IMG/VR virus record: IMGVR_UViG_3300006751_000085
Location: 1 to 28,993 of that record
DNA from: a virus
Direction: 5' to 3' (one strand)
DNA: 28,993 bases
Under the pieces are notes generated by a model. That model ran no database searches, was not told the origin of the DNA, and saw only the letters and a list, made by a program, of their open reading frames with translations. Shown piece by piece: positions 1 through 8,495 of the stretch. Within the stretch, counting starts at the first letter, position 1. The number at the start of each line of letters is the position of its first letter. Position numbers and translations under genes: made by a program.

Positions 1-1122
1 AGTTCGGGATTGTATTCTTTATTCATACCTATGGAATGGTCCTACGAGGGATACCTCGATACTTATGGCATACCTGTGTTCGACACTCCAACAAAGCCAA
101 TCCGAGGTATTGATGGATTTCCTATTGACATCGGAGTTATCGAACACTGGGACAATGAAGCTGATGGATTAAAACAAGATCAAGACGGATTAAACGAATT
201 TTATAGGCAATTTCCTCGTACAGAAAAACACGCCTTTAGAGATGAAGCAAAAGAATCACTATTTAATTTAGTTAAAATCTATGAACAAATAGATTATAAT
301 GAAGAATTAAATAATAAAGTTAATGTAACAACAGGTAGTTTTCAATGGGAAAGAGGAGTACAAGATACGAAAGTTATCTTCCATCCCAATATGAATGGAA
401 GATTTAAAATAAGTTGGGTACCTGATTTAAATCTTCAAAATAATATAATAACTAAAAATGGTATTAAATATCCAGGTAACAATCACGTTGGGGCATTTGG
501 TTGTGATAGTTATGACATTAGCGGCACTGTTGATGGTAAAGGATCGAATGGATCGCTTCATGGATTAACTAAATTTAGTATGGAAGATGCACCACCTAAT
601 CATTTCTTTTTAGAATATATAGCTAGACCACAAACCGCTGAAATATTCTTTGAAGATGTTTTAATGGCCTTAGTATTTTATGGAATGCCTATATTAGCAG
701 AGAATAACAAGCCTAGATTATTATACTATTTAAAACGTAGAGGATATAGAGGTTTTAGTATGAATAGACCAGATAAAACCTGGAATAAATTATCAGTTAC
801 TGAAAGAGAAATAGGTGGTATTCCTAATACAAGTGAAGATATAAAACAAGCTCATGCAGCAGCTATAGAATCATATATAGAAGAGTATGTAGGGATTAAA
901 AGAAATGGATATGGTGATATGTATCATCAAAAAACATTAGAAGATTGGGCAAGGTTTAATATAAATAATAGAACAAAACATGATGCTTCTATTAGTTCAG
1001 GATTAGCTATTATGGCATGTAATAAAAATAAATATAAACCCATTGCTTCAAGAAAACATAAGTCTGTAAACTTAGGTATTAAAAAATATGATAACACTGG
1101 TTATACTTCAAAAATAATATAA
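1..1122 (+). CDS. Phage terminase large subunit, C-terminal part (5' end outside the window)
   Basis: DNA-packaging motor subunit; this part holds the nuclease domain that cuts concatemeric DNA. The frame is open from base 1 with no convincing start: a TTG at 10 is in frame but lies inside the protein, so the N-terminal ATPase half is outside the window. RNase H-like nuclease acidic residues can be proposed from conserved spots: GCDSYD (Asp codon 505-507), AENN (Glu codon 700-702) and KHDA (Asp codon 982-984). The stretches EYIARPQTAEIFFED and GIPNTSED resemble TerL of crAss-like and marine Bacteroidota phages as I remember them. It ends directly against the portal start (TAA then ATG, no gap), so the two are probably translationally coupled. 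The first ~120 bases are clearly richer in GC (about 42% by hand count) than the rest of the gene (about 20% around 241-300). Confidence 0.88.
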   Translation, partial: SSGLYSLFIPMEWSYEGYLDTYGIPVFDTPTKPIRGIDGFPIDIGVIEHWDNEADGLKQDQDGLNEFYRQFPRTEKHAFRDEAKESLFNLVKIYEQIDYNEELNNKVNVTTGSFQWERGVQDTKVIFHPNMNGRFKISWVPDLNLQNNIITKNGIKYPGNNHVGAFGCDSYDISGTVDGKGSNGSLHGLTKFSMEDAPPNHFFLEYIARPQTAEIFFEDVLMALVFYGMPILAENNKPRLLYYLKRRGYRGFSMNRPDKTWNKLSVTEREIGGIPNTSEDIKQAHAAAIESYIEEYVGIKRNGYGDMYHQKTLEDWARFNINNRTKHDASISSGLAIMACNKNKYKPIASRKHKSVNLGIKKYDNTGYTSKII

Positions 1123-3531
1123 ATGATAGATACAAATTTTAATAGTCCTTTTCCTAGTCAAGTTGTTCCTGACGCTGAAAAAGAAACTTGGGAGTATGGT
1201 TATAAAGTAGGAAAAGCAATCGAATACGAATGGTTTAGAGGAGAAAATGGTAGATATGATAGATTTAATACTAATTATAATAACTATCATAGTAGACGAT
1301 TATATGCAAGAGGAGAACAACCTATTCAAAAATATAAAGATGAATTATCTATTAATGGAGATTTATCATATTTAAATTTAGATTGGAGACCTGTGCCTAT
1401 TGTTCCTAAATTCGTAGATATAGTTGTAAATGGAATGTCTCAACGTAATTACGAAATTAACGCTTACGCACAAGATCCTACATCTGCTCAAAAAAGAACT
1501 AAATATGCTGAAAACTTATTAACTGATATTAATGCTTCTGTATTTATAGAGAAAGTTAAAGGTATTACTGGAATGGATATTTCTTTTAGTCAAGGAGATG
1601 AGCAAGCTCCAGCTAATGAAGAAGAAGTGGAGCTACACATGCAGATGAATTACAAACAATCTGTAGAAGTAGCAGAAGAAGAAGTTATAGACAATGTATT
1701 AGCAAAAAATAAATACGATTTAACTAGGCGAAAATTAAATTATGATTTAGCAGTATTAGGCATCGGAGCAGTTAAGACAGATTTTAATAGATCTGAAGGT
1801 GTAACTATTAAATATGTAGATCCAGCTAATTTAGTTTATTCTTATACGGAAGATCCTAACTTTGAAGATATTTATTATGTTGGAGAAGTAAAAACAATTA
1901 GTTTACCTGAACTTAAAAAAGAATTTCCTCACTTAACTGCCGCAGAGTTAAAAGAAATAGAAAAGTTTCCAGGGAATAGAGATTACATACGAAATTGGAA
2001 TGGAAGATATGACAATAATAGTGTTCAAGTTTTATACTTTGAATATAAAACATATAGCAATCAAGTTTTTAAAATAAAGAAAACTAATAATGGTTTAGAA
2101 AAAGCTATTGAAAAATCAGACAACTTTAATCCTCCTGAAAATGAAACTTATTCTAAAGCTTTTAGAGCTATAGAAGTTCTATATTCTGGAGCTAAGATTT
2201 TAGGGTTTAAGAAAATGCTTAAATGGAACATGGCTGAAAACATGACTCGGCCATTTGCAGATGTTGTGAAAGTAAACATGAATTACAATATTTGCGCTCC
2301 TAGAATGTATAAAGGTAGAATTGACTCATTAGTAAGTAGAATCACAGGATTTGCTGATATGATTCAATTGACACATTTAAAGTTACAACAAGTGTTATCT
2401 CGGATTGTACCAGATGGTGTCTTCTTAGATGTAGATGGATTAGCAGAAGTAGATTTAGGAAATGGTACTAATTATAATCCACAGGAAGCACTTAACATGT
2501 ATTTCCAAACTGGTAGTATTGTAGGTAGAAGTATGACTCAAGATGGAGATCCTAACAGAGGAAAAGTACCTATTCAAGAATTATCTAGTTCTAATGGAAT
2601 GGCGAAAATTCAATCATTAATTCAAACTTACGAGTATTATCTTAAAATGATAAGAGATGTGACCGGTTTAAACGAAGCTAGAGATGGAACTTTACCCGAC
2701 AAACAATCATTAGTTGGATTACAAAAATTAGCAGCCGCAAATTCAAATGTAGCAACTAGACATATATTACAAGCTAGTTTGTTTTTAACCTTAAGAACTT
2801 GTGAGAATATATCAAATAGAATAGCAGATGCTTTAATGTTTCCAATGACTCGTCTAGCCCTAGAACAAAGTATTTCTAAATATAATGTAGGAACATTAGA
2901 TGAATTAATACATTTAAATATACACGATTTCGGTATATATTTAAATTTAGAACCTGATGAAGAAGAAAAAGCAGTTTTGAATCAGAATATAGAAAAAGCT
3001 TTACAAAATGGATCTATTTATTTAGAAGATGCAATTGATATAAGAGAAGTTCACAATTTAATGTTAGCTAATCAAATGTTGAAGCAACGTCGAAGAAGAA
3101 AAACTGAACAAGAAGAAGCAGCTAAGCAGCAACAAATTCAAATGCAAGCGCAAGCAGCTGCTCAACAAGCTGAACAAGTTGCTTTAGCTGAAGCGCAAAA
3201 ACAACAAATTATGACTGAACAAAAAATTCAGTTAGAAAAAATGAAATCAGAATTTGACACTCAAAAAATGGAAAGAGAAGCTCAAATTAAAATGCAATTA
3301 ATGCAACAGGAGTTTCAATATAACATTCAACTCGCGCAAGCAGCTGTTGATAAAGATAATCAAAAAGAACAATTAATAGAAGATAGAAAAGATAAAAGAG
3401 TTAAGTTACAAGGTACTCTTCAATCCGAATTAATTGATCAACGGAAAAATGACTTACTTCCGAAAAACTTTGAATCCGCAGGATTCGATACTATGGGTGG
3501 GTTTGGATTAGAACAATTTACTCCAACCTAA
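1123..3531 (+). CDS. Portal protein
   Basis: Forms the dodecameric ring at one capsid vertex through which DNA is packaged and to which the tail attaches. At 802 aa it has the size of a crAss-like portal. The middle part holds the portal-like core, for example VPIVPKFVDIVVNGM near residue 90 and IQSLIQTYEYYLKMIRDVTGLNEARDG near 500 read in shorter pieces; the latter is a typical portal stretch. From about residue 640 to 780 the protein becomes Gln/Ala/Glu/Lys-rich and is probably a long helix or coiled coil, as in the barrel or crown of long portals. The start abuts the terminase stop. It is followed by a 23-base A/T-only gap before the scaffold-like gene. Identity rests on position, size and motif memory. 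Confidence 0.87.
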   Translation: MIDTNFNSPFPSQVVPDAEKETWEYGYKVGKAIEYEWFRGENGRYDRFNTNYNNYHSRRLYARGEQPIQKYKDELSINGDLSYLNLDWRPVPIVPKFVDIVVNGMSQRNYEINAYAQDPTSAQKRTKYAENLLTDINASVFIEKVKGITGMDISFSQGDEQAPANEEEVELHMQMNYKQSVEVAEEEVIDNVLAKNKYDLTRRKLNYDLAVLGIGAVKTDFNRSEGVTIKYVDPANLVYSYTEDPNFEDIYYVGEVKTISLPELKKEFPHLTAAELKEIEKFPGNRDYIRNWNGRYDNNSVQVLYFEYKTYSNQVFKIKKTNNGLEKAIEKSDNFNPPENETYSKAFRAIEVLYSGAKILGFKKMLKWNMAENMTRPFADVVKVNMNYNICAPRMYKGRIDSLVSRITGFADMIQLTHLKLQQVLSRIVPDGVFLDVDGLAEVDLGNGTNYNPQEALNMYFQTGSIVGRSMTQDGDPNRGKVPIQELSSSNGMAKIQSLIQTYEYYLKMIRDVTGLNEARDGTLPDKQSLVGLQKLAAANSNVATRHILQASLFLTLRTCENISNRIADALMFPMTRLALEQSISKYNVGTLDELIHLNIHDFGIYLNLEPDEEEKAVLNQNIEKALQNGSIYLEDAIDIREVHNLMLANQMLKQRRRRKTEQEEAAKQQQIQMQAQAAAQQAEQVALAEAQKQQIMTEQKIQLEKMKSEFDTQKMEREAQIKMQLMQQEFQYNIQLAQAAVDKDNQKEQLIEDRKDKRVKLQGTLQSELIDQRKNDLLPKNFESAGFDTMGGFGLEQFTPT

Positions 3532-3543
3532 TTTATTAATTAT

Positions 3544-3556
3544 TATATTATATTAT
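3544..3556 (+). promoter_or_regulatory. A/T-only leader repeat at scaffold start
   Basis: The 13-mer TATATTATATTAT runs into the ATG at 3555. An identical 13-mer precedes the 264-aa gene at 6606-6618. There is no purine-rich Shine-Dalgarno site. It may serve as an unstructured translation-initiation leader of Bacteroidota type or as part of a promoter; simple A/T composition makes chance recurrence possible. Confidence 0.3.
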
Positions 3557-4778
3557 GTCAGAAAAAACACAAGAAAAAGTAGAGAAAGAAGGGGATTTTA
3601 AAATAAAGAAAAAACCTAAAAAATTAACCTCAAAAAAACAAAATACTACAAAAGTAGATTTTAAAAAACAAGAGGAAGAAGCAATAGAAGAAAAAACTAA
3701 AAATACAGAAGATGCCGTACGAAGGGAGACAACTAGCAGCGTGCAAAGCTCAGGAAACGGAAGCGAAGATAGCAGGGAAGATTCCAGAGTGGGATTGTCA
3801 CAGTCCGAGTCCGTTGACAATGAAACTTCACAAGAAGAAGTGTCCAAGTCTAATGAAGAGGAGAAAAAAGAAGAAACACCGGTAATTGAAGAAATAAGTA
3901 TTGGCGAAGAAAAGAAAGAAATAGAACCTCAAGTAGCTGAAACTCCTACTTTACCAAAAGTGGAACTTCCAGAAAATGTTGAAAAACTAGTGGATTTCAT
4001 GAAAGAAACTGGTGGTACTATGGAAGATTATATTAGATTAAATGCAGATTATTCTAATATAGATAATGACACACTAATAAAAGAATATTATAAACATACT
4101 AAACCACACTTAGATAGTGAAGAAATAAACTTTATTTTAGAAGATAATTTCACATATGATGAGGAAGTGGACGAAGAGCGATATATAAAAAAGAAAAAAC
4201 TCGCTTATAAAGAAGAAATTGCAAAAGCTAGGAACTTTTTAGATGATTTAAAAGGTAAATATTACGACGAGATCAAGTTGAGACCGGGCGTTACCCAAGA
4301 ACAAAAAAAAGCAACAGAGTTTTTCAATAGATACAACAACGAACAAGAAGTAGTTAAGCAACGACATGAGGTATTTAAAAATAATACTAAAGATTTTTTT
4401 GATAATGAATTCAAAGGTTTTGAATTTAAATTAGGAGAAAAGAATTTTAGGTATAATGTTAATAATACTTCTAATGTTGCAGATAACCAATCCGATTTAA
4501 CAAATCTAGTAGGGAAGTTCCTAGACGACAAAGGTAATGTTAAAGATTTTAATGGTTATCATAAAGCTATTTACGCAGCTCAAAATGTAGATACAATAGC
4601 TAGTCATTTTTATGAGCAAGGCAAAGCCGATGCTACAAAGAATATAATGGCTAAATCTAAAAATATAAGTAACGAACCTCGCCAAACGGCTACAGGGGAT
4701 GTATTTATAAATGGATTAAAAGTAAGAAGCATTTCGGGAGTTGACAGTTCAAGGTTGAAGATTAAAACGAAAAAGTAA
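3555..4778 (+). CDS. Probable capsid scaffolding protein
   Basis: This 407-aa protein lies between portal and major capsid genes, the usual place for a scaffold. Residues 1-~125 are highly charged and low in complexity: a Lys-rich start, then a Ser/Glu-rich stretch, then Glu/Lys blocks. Residues ~130-300 are predicted to be largely helical, and the last ~25 residues are basic (ending RLKIKTKK), as expected for a scaffold that binds the inner capsid surface by a charged tail. No enzymatic motif is visible. Codons ~56-89 (3721-3820) have 52% GC by hand count, against 18-37% in neighbouring lines, and use codons rare in the rest of the window (AGC, TCC, AGG). A structural role inside the head other than scaffolding cannot be excluded. 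Confidence 0.72.
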   Translation: MSEKTQEKVEKEGDFKIKKKPKKLTSKKQNTTKVDFKKQEEEAIEEKTKNTEDAVRRETTSSVQSSGNGSEDSREDSRVGLSQSESVDNETSQEEVSKSNEEEKKEETPVIEEISIGEEKKEIEPQVAETPTLPKVELPENVEKLVDFMKETGGTMEDYIRLNADYSNIDNDTLIKEYYKHTKPHLDSEEINFILEDNFTYDEEVDEERYIKKKKLAYKEEIAKARNFLDDLKGKYYDEIKLRPGVTQEQKKATEFFNRYNNEQEVVKQRHEVFKNNTKDFFDNEFKGFEFKLGEKNFRYNVNNTSNVADNQSDLTNLVGKFLDDKGNVKDFNGYHKAIYAAQNVDTIASHFYEQGKADATKNIMAKSKNISNEPRQTATGDVFINGLKVRSISGVDSSRLKIKTKK

Positions 4779-4780
4779 AA

Positions 4781-4796
4781 TTTAAAAACATAAATC
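4781..4796 (+). promoter_or_regulatory. Leader motif before the capsid gene
   Basis: TTTAAAAACATAAATC stands directly before the capsid ATG. A near copy, TTTAAAACATAAACT, stands directly before the ATG at 28560. Neither contains a Shine-Dalgarno sequence. The match between two starts 24 kb apart suggests a shared translation-initiation context for strongly expressed genes; this is inference from two copies. Confidence 0.35.
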
Positions 4797-6254
4797 ATGG
4801 GATTTGAATCAACCGGGAGTTATCCCGCATCAATTACTCCTATGCCATCAAAGGTAACAATGCCTGGAAATTATATTGATTTTCAAGACGCTGCTTTTGA
4901 TGCTTGGACACAACAATACCTACCTGAGCTTTACGAACAAGAAGTTGAAAGGTATGGTAACAGGACTCTAAATGGGTTCTTAAGAATGGTCGGGGCAGAA
5001 ATGCCAATGACCTCAGATCAAGTAATCTGGTCTGAACAAAATAGATTACATATTGCATATGACGGTGTTACAAGAGTTGCAGATACAATTACAGTAACTG
5101 GAAACAACGCTCTTAGAGTTAACCAAACTGTAGTTATTTCTAATGGTTTTACCACTGCAAAATGTATCATCTCTACGGCTGGTATCAGTGCGACAGATGA
5201 AGCCACTTTATTACCTTATACAGCGGCGGATTTAGATGCAGTGTTTGGCGCTGGAGTTACCACTGGATTCAAAGTGTTTGTTTATGGTTCTGAGTTCTCA
5301 AAAGGATCTCAAGGTATGATCAAAGCTGTTGAACCAAACGTAACTACAATGCAGAATTCTCCAGTTATTATCAAAGATTTCTATGAAGTATCAGGATCTG
5401 ATGCTGCTCAAATAGGATGGATTGAAGTAGCAACTGAAGATGGAACATCAGGATATCTTTGGTATTTAAAAGCTGAATCTGAAACACGAATGAGATTTGA
5501 AGATTATCTTGAAATGACATGCGTTGAAGGTGAATTAGCTGCAGCTGCTTCTGGTGCAATTGGTTTAAATACTGATCCAGCTGGTTATCCAGATGTTTGG
5601 GGTACAACAGTTAATCCAAAAGGTACACAAGGTTTATTCGCTGCTATTACCGCTAGAGGTAATGTATGGAATGATTTTGCTGGTGCTGCCGCTCCTGGAG
5701 CTGGTGCAATGGCAGATTTTGATGCAATACTTAAGCAACTAGATAAGCAAGGAGCTATTGAAGAGAACATGTTATTCTTAAACAGAGCTACTGCTCTTGA
5801 TTTTGATGATATGATCGCTGCTCAAGCTGGTGGAGGTTACGCTTCTACACAAGCTGCTTCTTACGGTTTATTTGACAACGAAGCTGAAATGGCATTAAAC
5901 TTTGGATTTTCAGGTTTTAGAAGAGGTTCTTATGACTTCTATAAAACTGATTGGAAATACTTAAACGATGCTACGACTAGAGGTTTAACTCAAGATATTG
6001 ATGGTGTTTTAGTACCAGCTGGTACTTCTACAGTATACGATCAAATGCTTGGTTCAAACATTAGACGTCCATTTTTGCATGTTAGATATAGAGCGTCTGA
6101 AACAGAAGATAGAAGATTTAAATCTTGGATCACTGGTTCAGTTGGAGGTGCTTACACTTCTGACTTGGATGCTATGCAAATACATTTCTTATCTGAGAGA
6201 TGCTTAGTAACACAAGCGGCTAACAATTTCGTATTGTTTAAGTCAACTGTTTAA
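4797..6254 (+). CDS. Major capsid protein, HK97-fold expected
   Basis: Shell-forming protein of the icosahedral head. At 485 aa it matches the size of crAss-like major capsid proteins. The N-terminal region has the stretch QDAAFDAWTQQYLPELYEQ (about residues 30-50) followed by RTLNGFLRMVGAEMP and SDQVIWSEQNRLH, which I recognise from capsid proteins of crAss-like and marine Bacteroidota podoviruses. Residues ~95-190 are rich in Thr, Val and Gly and look like a beta-rich inserted domain. The C-terminal part (FRRGSYDFYKTDWKYLND and later) is also family-like. Its place after the scaffold-like gene supports the call. The next gene is 27 bases downstream and an intrinsic terminator follows that one, so capsid and small protein probably end one strongly expressed transcript. 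Confidence 0.88.
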   Translation: MGFESTGSYPASITPMPSKVTMPGNYIDFQDAAFDAWTQQYLPELYEQEVERYGNRTLNGFLRMVGAEMPMTSDQVIWSEQNRLHIAYDGVTRVADTITVTGNNALRVNQTVVISNGFTTAKCIISTAGISATDEATLLPYTAADLDAVFGAGVTTGFKVFVYGSEFSKGSQGMIKAVEPNVTTMQNSPVIIKDFYEVSGSDAAQIGWIEVATEDGTSGYLWYLKAESETRMRFEDYLEMTCVEGELAAAASGAIGLNTDPAGYPDVWGTTVNPKGTQGLFAAITARGNVWNDFAGAAAPGAGAMADFDAILKQLDKQGAIEENMLFLNRATALDFDDMIAAQAGGGYASTQAASYGLFDNEAEMALNFGFSGFRRGSYDFYKTDWKYLNDATTRGLTQDIDGVLVPAGTSTVYDQMLGSNIRRPFLHVRYRASETEDRRFKSWITGSVGGAYTSDLDAMQIHFLSERCLVTQAANNFVLFKSTV

Positions 6255-6281
6255 TTATTAACATTTTAAAAGATAGAAATT

Positions 6282-6557
6282 ATGGGATATATAAAATTAA
6301 AGGGAAGTTCGGCGCTAGGTGGTTTTAGCCTAGTACCTGCAGATAATGTAGGTTCTGTTAAAATAATTACTCACGAGTTAGTAATTCAATACATGACAGG
6401 ATATAAATTGACAATTGCTGGAGCTAGTAACTTAGTTCAAGATGATGTTGTTTTATGTCTTGCTGGTATAGATAAAATGAACGGCGCTTCTGGAAAAGTT
6501 AATGAAATTATAGAGTTAAGTTCAGCTATAACTGGACAAACTGCTGCTTCATTGTAA
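6282..6557 (+). CDS. Small conserved-position protein downstream of capsid gene, unknown role
   Basis: A 91-aa protein directly after the capsid gene and directly before a terminator. It has no signal peptide, no Cys-based metal site and no motif I recognise. The sequence alternates short beta-like stretches (VKIITHELVIQYM, YKLTIAG, DDVVLCLAGI) with Gly/Ser turns, which fits a small beta protein. Position suggests a virion component such as a capsid decoration or head-fibre-type protein, but that is inference from context alone. The ATG at 6282 is the only reasonable start; the leader before it is A/T-rich without a Shine-Dalgarno site. Confidence 0.7.
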   Translation: MGYIKLKGSSALGGFSLVPADNVGSVKIITHELVIQYMTGYKLTIAGASNLVQDDVVLCLAGIDKMNGASGKVNEIIELSSAITGQTAASL

Positions 6558-6570
6558 CAAAAAAAACAAT

Positions 6571-6598
6571 AAGATCCCGTTTCGGCGGGGTCTTTTTT
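6571..6598 (+). terminator. Intrinsic (rho-independent) terminator
   Basis: Left arm AAGATCCCG (6571-6579) pairs with CGGGGTCTT (6586-6594) over nine base pairs including one T-G wobble, with loop TTTCGG, followed by a T run to 6598. It lies 14 bases after the 91-aa gene stop and only 23 bases before the next start codon. Confidence 0.85.
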
Positions 6599-6605
6599 AA
6601 ATATT

Positions 6606-6618
6606 TATATTATATTAT
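6606..6618 (+). promoter_or_regulatory. A/T-only leader repeat at 264-aa gene start
   Basis: Second copy of TATATTATATTAT (first at 3544-3556), three bases before the ATG at 6622 and just after the terminator T run. Only this short A/T stretch is available as a separate leader for the gene, so it must hold whatever translation signal is used. No recognisable promoter boxes are visible. Confidence 0.3.
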
Positions 6619-6621
6619 ATC

Positions 6622-7416
6622 ATGGAAACAAAAGTAAAAGAAAAATCATCTACAAAAGTAGATATGCCTTCCCCTGAAAAAGGTTGGGAGACAAAAGATA
6701 GAAGTTATTATTTAAAAGGAACGAAAGAACCTCTAACTTATAAAATTGGTTCACGTCACACATCTAGACATTCATTGTTATGGTATGACCCAGATAAGGG
6801 ATATCAAAGAGAATTGAGATACGCGAGTAATCAAAAATCTCCATTTGTAGACGAACAAGATGGACCAGTTACATTAGAGCATATTATTTTTGAAAACGGA
6901 ACATTATTTGTTCCTCAACAAAAACAAGCTTTACAAAAATTATTATCATTATATCATCCTATGAAAGGTCATGTTTACCTTGAGTTAGATGAAATAGTCA
7001 AAGCAGAAGATGACTTAGAAGTATTAAACCTAGAGTTAGATGCTATGACAGCCGCTACAGGTATGGATATAGATCAAGCAGAAGCTATTTTAAGAGTGGA
7101 AGAAGGATCTAAAGTATCTAGTATGAGTTCTAAGGAAATCAAACGAGATATTATACTTATGGCTAAGAAAAATCCAAGGATGTTCCTAGAATTAGCTAAT
7201 GACGAAAATGTTCAATTAAGAAATTTCGCTATTAGGGCTTGTGAAAGTCAAATTCTTAGATTATCACAAGATCAAAGAACATTTCATTGGGGAAGTAATG
7301 ATAGAAAACTCATGACTGTTCCATTTGATGAAAATCCGTATTCAGCAATGGCTTCGTGGTTTAAAACAGATGAAGGAGTTGAAGTTTACAAATCAATAGA
7401 TAAAAAACTTAAATAA
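6622..7416 (+). CDS. Conserved phage structural-region protein, unknown function
   Basis: A 264-aa protein between capsid and connector genes. The N-terminal ~30 residues are charged and probably disordered. The rest includes KGYQRELRYASNQKSPFVDEQ (residues ~60-80, in parts), a stretch with FVPQQKQALQKLLSLYHP, and a C-terminal part ending in WFKTDEGVEVYKSIDKKL. I remember similar proteins next to capsid genes in marine phages, but not with an assigned function. An EAILR...SSKEIKRDIILMAKKNPRMF-like helical middle suggests a compact helical domain. The gene is framed by terminators on both sides (6571-6598 and 7428-7459), so it may be expressed separately from, or at a lower level than, the capsid gene. 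It could be a head-completion or head-tail adaptor protein. Confidence 0.75.
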   Translation: METKVKEKSSTKVDMPSPEKGWETKDRSYYLKGTKEPLTYKIGSRHTSRHSLLWYDPDKGYQRELRYASNQKSPFVDEQDGPVTLEHIIFENGTLFVPQQKQALQKLLSLYHPMKGHVYLELDEIVKAEDDLEVLNLELDAMTAATGMDIDQAEAILRVEEGSKVSSMSSKEIKRDIILMAKKNPRMFLELANDENVQLRNFAIRACESQILRLSQDQRTFHWGSNDRKLMTVPFDENPYSAMASWFKTDEGVEVYKSIDKKLK

Positions 7417-7417
7417 T

Positions 7418-7429
7418 AAGTGATTATAA
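7418..7429 (+). repeat. 12-base repeat, copy 1 (AAGTGATTATAA)
   Basis: An exact 12-mer just after the stop of the 264-aa gene, recurring at 13935-13946 just after the stop of the 1418-aa gene. Part of it (ATTATAAGTT around 13940-13949) also precedes the ATG at 28115. It may be a short intergenic signal, but the A/T-rich composition weakens this. Confidence 0.3.
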
Positions 7430-7459
7430 AAGGGTGGCCTAACCGCCACCTTTTTTTTT
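7428..7459 (+). terminator. Intrinsic (rho-independent) terminator
   Basis: Left arm ending AAAGGGTGGC (to 7438) pairs with GCCACC plus following Ts (7445 onward), giving about nine to ten pairs including one G-T wobble, with loop CTAACC and a run of nine Ts (7451-7459). It lies 12 bases after the 264-aa gene stop and 14 bases before the next ATG. Confidence 0.88.
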
Positions 7460-7472
7460 AAAAATATTTAAA

Positions 7473-8489
7473 ATGGCAGTAAACGTAGATACAGTATACA
7501 AAACCGTATTACTTATCCTAAATAAAGAACAAAGAGGGTATATGACACCTGATGAGTTTAATAAAATGGGGACACAAGTGCAACGTGAAATATTTGAAAG
7601 ATATTTTGAAGACCTTAATCAGCAAGTTAGAATCCCACAAACAGATATGGATTATGCTGATCGAGTAGAAATAACTGATGAAAAAATTGCCGAATTTAAA
7701 ACTCAAGCAGTAGCTAATGGAAGTAATCCTTTTACTCTTCCAACAGATCTTTATAGATTAGGGTCAACTACATATGAACCAACTGGATATTTACCTAGAG
7801 AAATGCAACGTGTTGGTAGAAATGAATATTACAATATAAAACGCTCGCCGTTAACAGCTCCAACAACTAACCATCCTATCTATTTATACGAGAACAATGA
7901 ATTATTAGTTTATCCAACTGATATTACTTCCAAAGTATGGTGTCAATATGTTAAAAAACCTACAGATCCACGATGGGGATATAGTTTAGGAAGTGTTGGA
8001 CAATTTCTATATGATTCCAATCCTTATATTGATACAGCAGGAGCTATTGTAGTAGGTACAGGGGTTCTGACATCATCTATCACAGACGCATCTTCAAGTA
8101 TAGCAGTAGATGATACATATCCTGGTTTAACAACAACTGTTTCTCCAGCAGGTGGTACAGGTGCTATTTTAGAAGCTGTGGTGAGTGGTGGTGTAGTAAC
8201 ATCTCTATCAGTTACAAATGCTGGTTCTGGATATAGTGTTGGAGATATACTTACTGTTTCACAAATACAATTACCTGGTGCAGCTACTCCACTCACCGCT
8301 ACATTAGTTGCTAATAATATATACGCTACTAGCACATATGGATCTACAGATTTTGAATTACATAATTCAGAACAAACAGAACTAATATTAAATATACTGT
8401 TTTATGCAGGGGTTGTTATTAGAGATCCTCAAGTGGTTCAGGTAGCAGTTCAAGAAACTCAAAGAGACGAAGCAAACGAAAAAAGCTAA
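7473..8489 (+). CDS. Ring (head-tail connector) protein with an inserted beta module
   Basis: A 338-aa protein whose N-terminus (LNKEQRGYMTPDEFN, residues ~16-30, then VQREIFERYFEDL) matches my memory of crAss-like ring/connector proteins that sit under the portal. The C-terminus (STDFELHNSEQTELILNILF, from residue ~291, then AGVVIRDP) is also family-like. Between them, residues ~187-288 look like an insertion: low complexity, Gly/Ser/Thr/Val-rich, with SGGVVTSLSVTNAGSGYSVG at 238-257. The same GSGY/GD pattern occurs in the 1418-aa tail protein. Removing this stretch would leave a ~235-aa protein with the usual connector core. The role is structural, at the head-tail junction, probably together with the next gene seven bases downstream. 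Confidence 0.75.
   Translation: MAVNVDTVYKTVLLILNKEQRGYMTPDEFNKMGTQVQREIFERYFEDLNQQVRIPQTDMDYADRVEITDEKIAEFKTQAVANGSNPFTLPTDLYRLGSTTYEPTGYLPREMQRVGRNEYYNIKRSPLTAPTTNHPIYLYENNELLVYPTDITSKVWCQYVKKPTDPRWGYSLGSVGQFLYDSNPYIDTAGAIVVGTGVLTSSITDASSSIAVDDTYPGLTTTVSPAGGTGAILEAVVSGGVVTSLSVTNAGSGYSVGDILTVSQIQLPGAATPLTATLVANNIYATSTYGSTDFELHNSEQTELILNILFYAGVVIRDPQVVQVAVQETQRDEANEKS
8031..8336 (+). other. Inserted GSGY/GD beta module in ring protein
   Basis: Encodes residues ~187-288 of the ring protein. Boundaries are estimated from where family-like sequence stops (after GQFLYDSNPY) and resumes (at STDFELH). Core pattern: GGVVTS, then GSGY six residues on, then GD. See also the copies at about 11060-11299 and 12311-12571. 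Confidence 0.55.
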
Positions 8490-8495
8490 TAAATT

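Noticed and set aside
3548-3847. 99-aa Ser/Leu/Phe-rich open frame on the - strand opposite the scaffold N-terminus
   Set aside because: Shadow of the charged + strand region. The GC-rich island made me look twice, but the frame has no recognisable protein features.
6311-6335. CTAGG...CCTAG inverted repeat near the start of the 91-aa gene
   Set aside because: Only five base pairs and inside coding sequence; too weak to call a regulatory hairpin.
8024-8335. 103-aa open frame on the - strand opposite the inserted beta module
   Set aside because: It exactly covers the low-complexity module and has no independent support; the + strand reading is continuous with family-like sequence on both sides.
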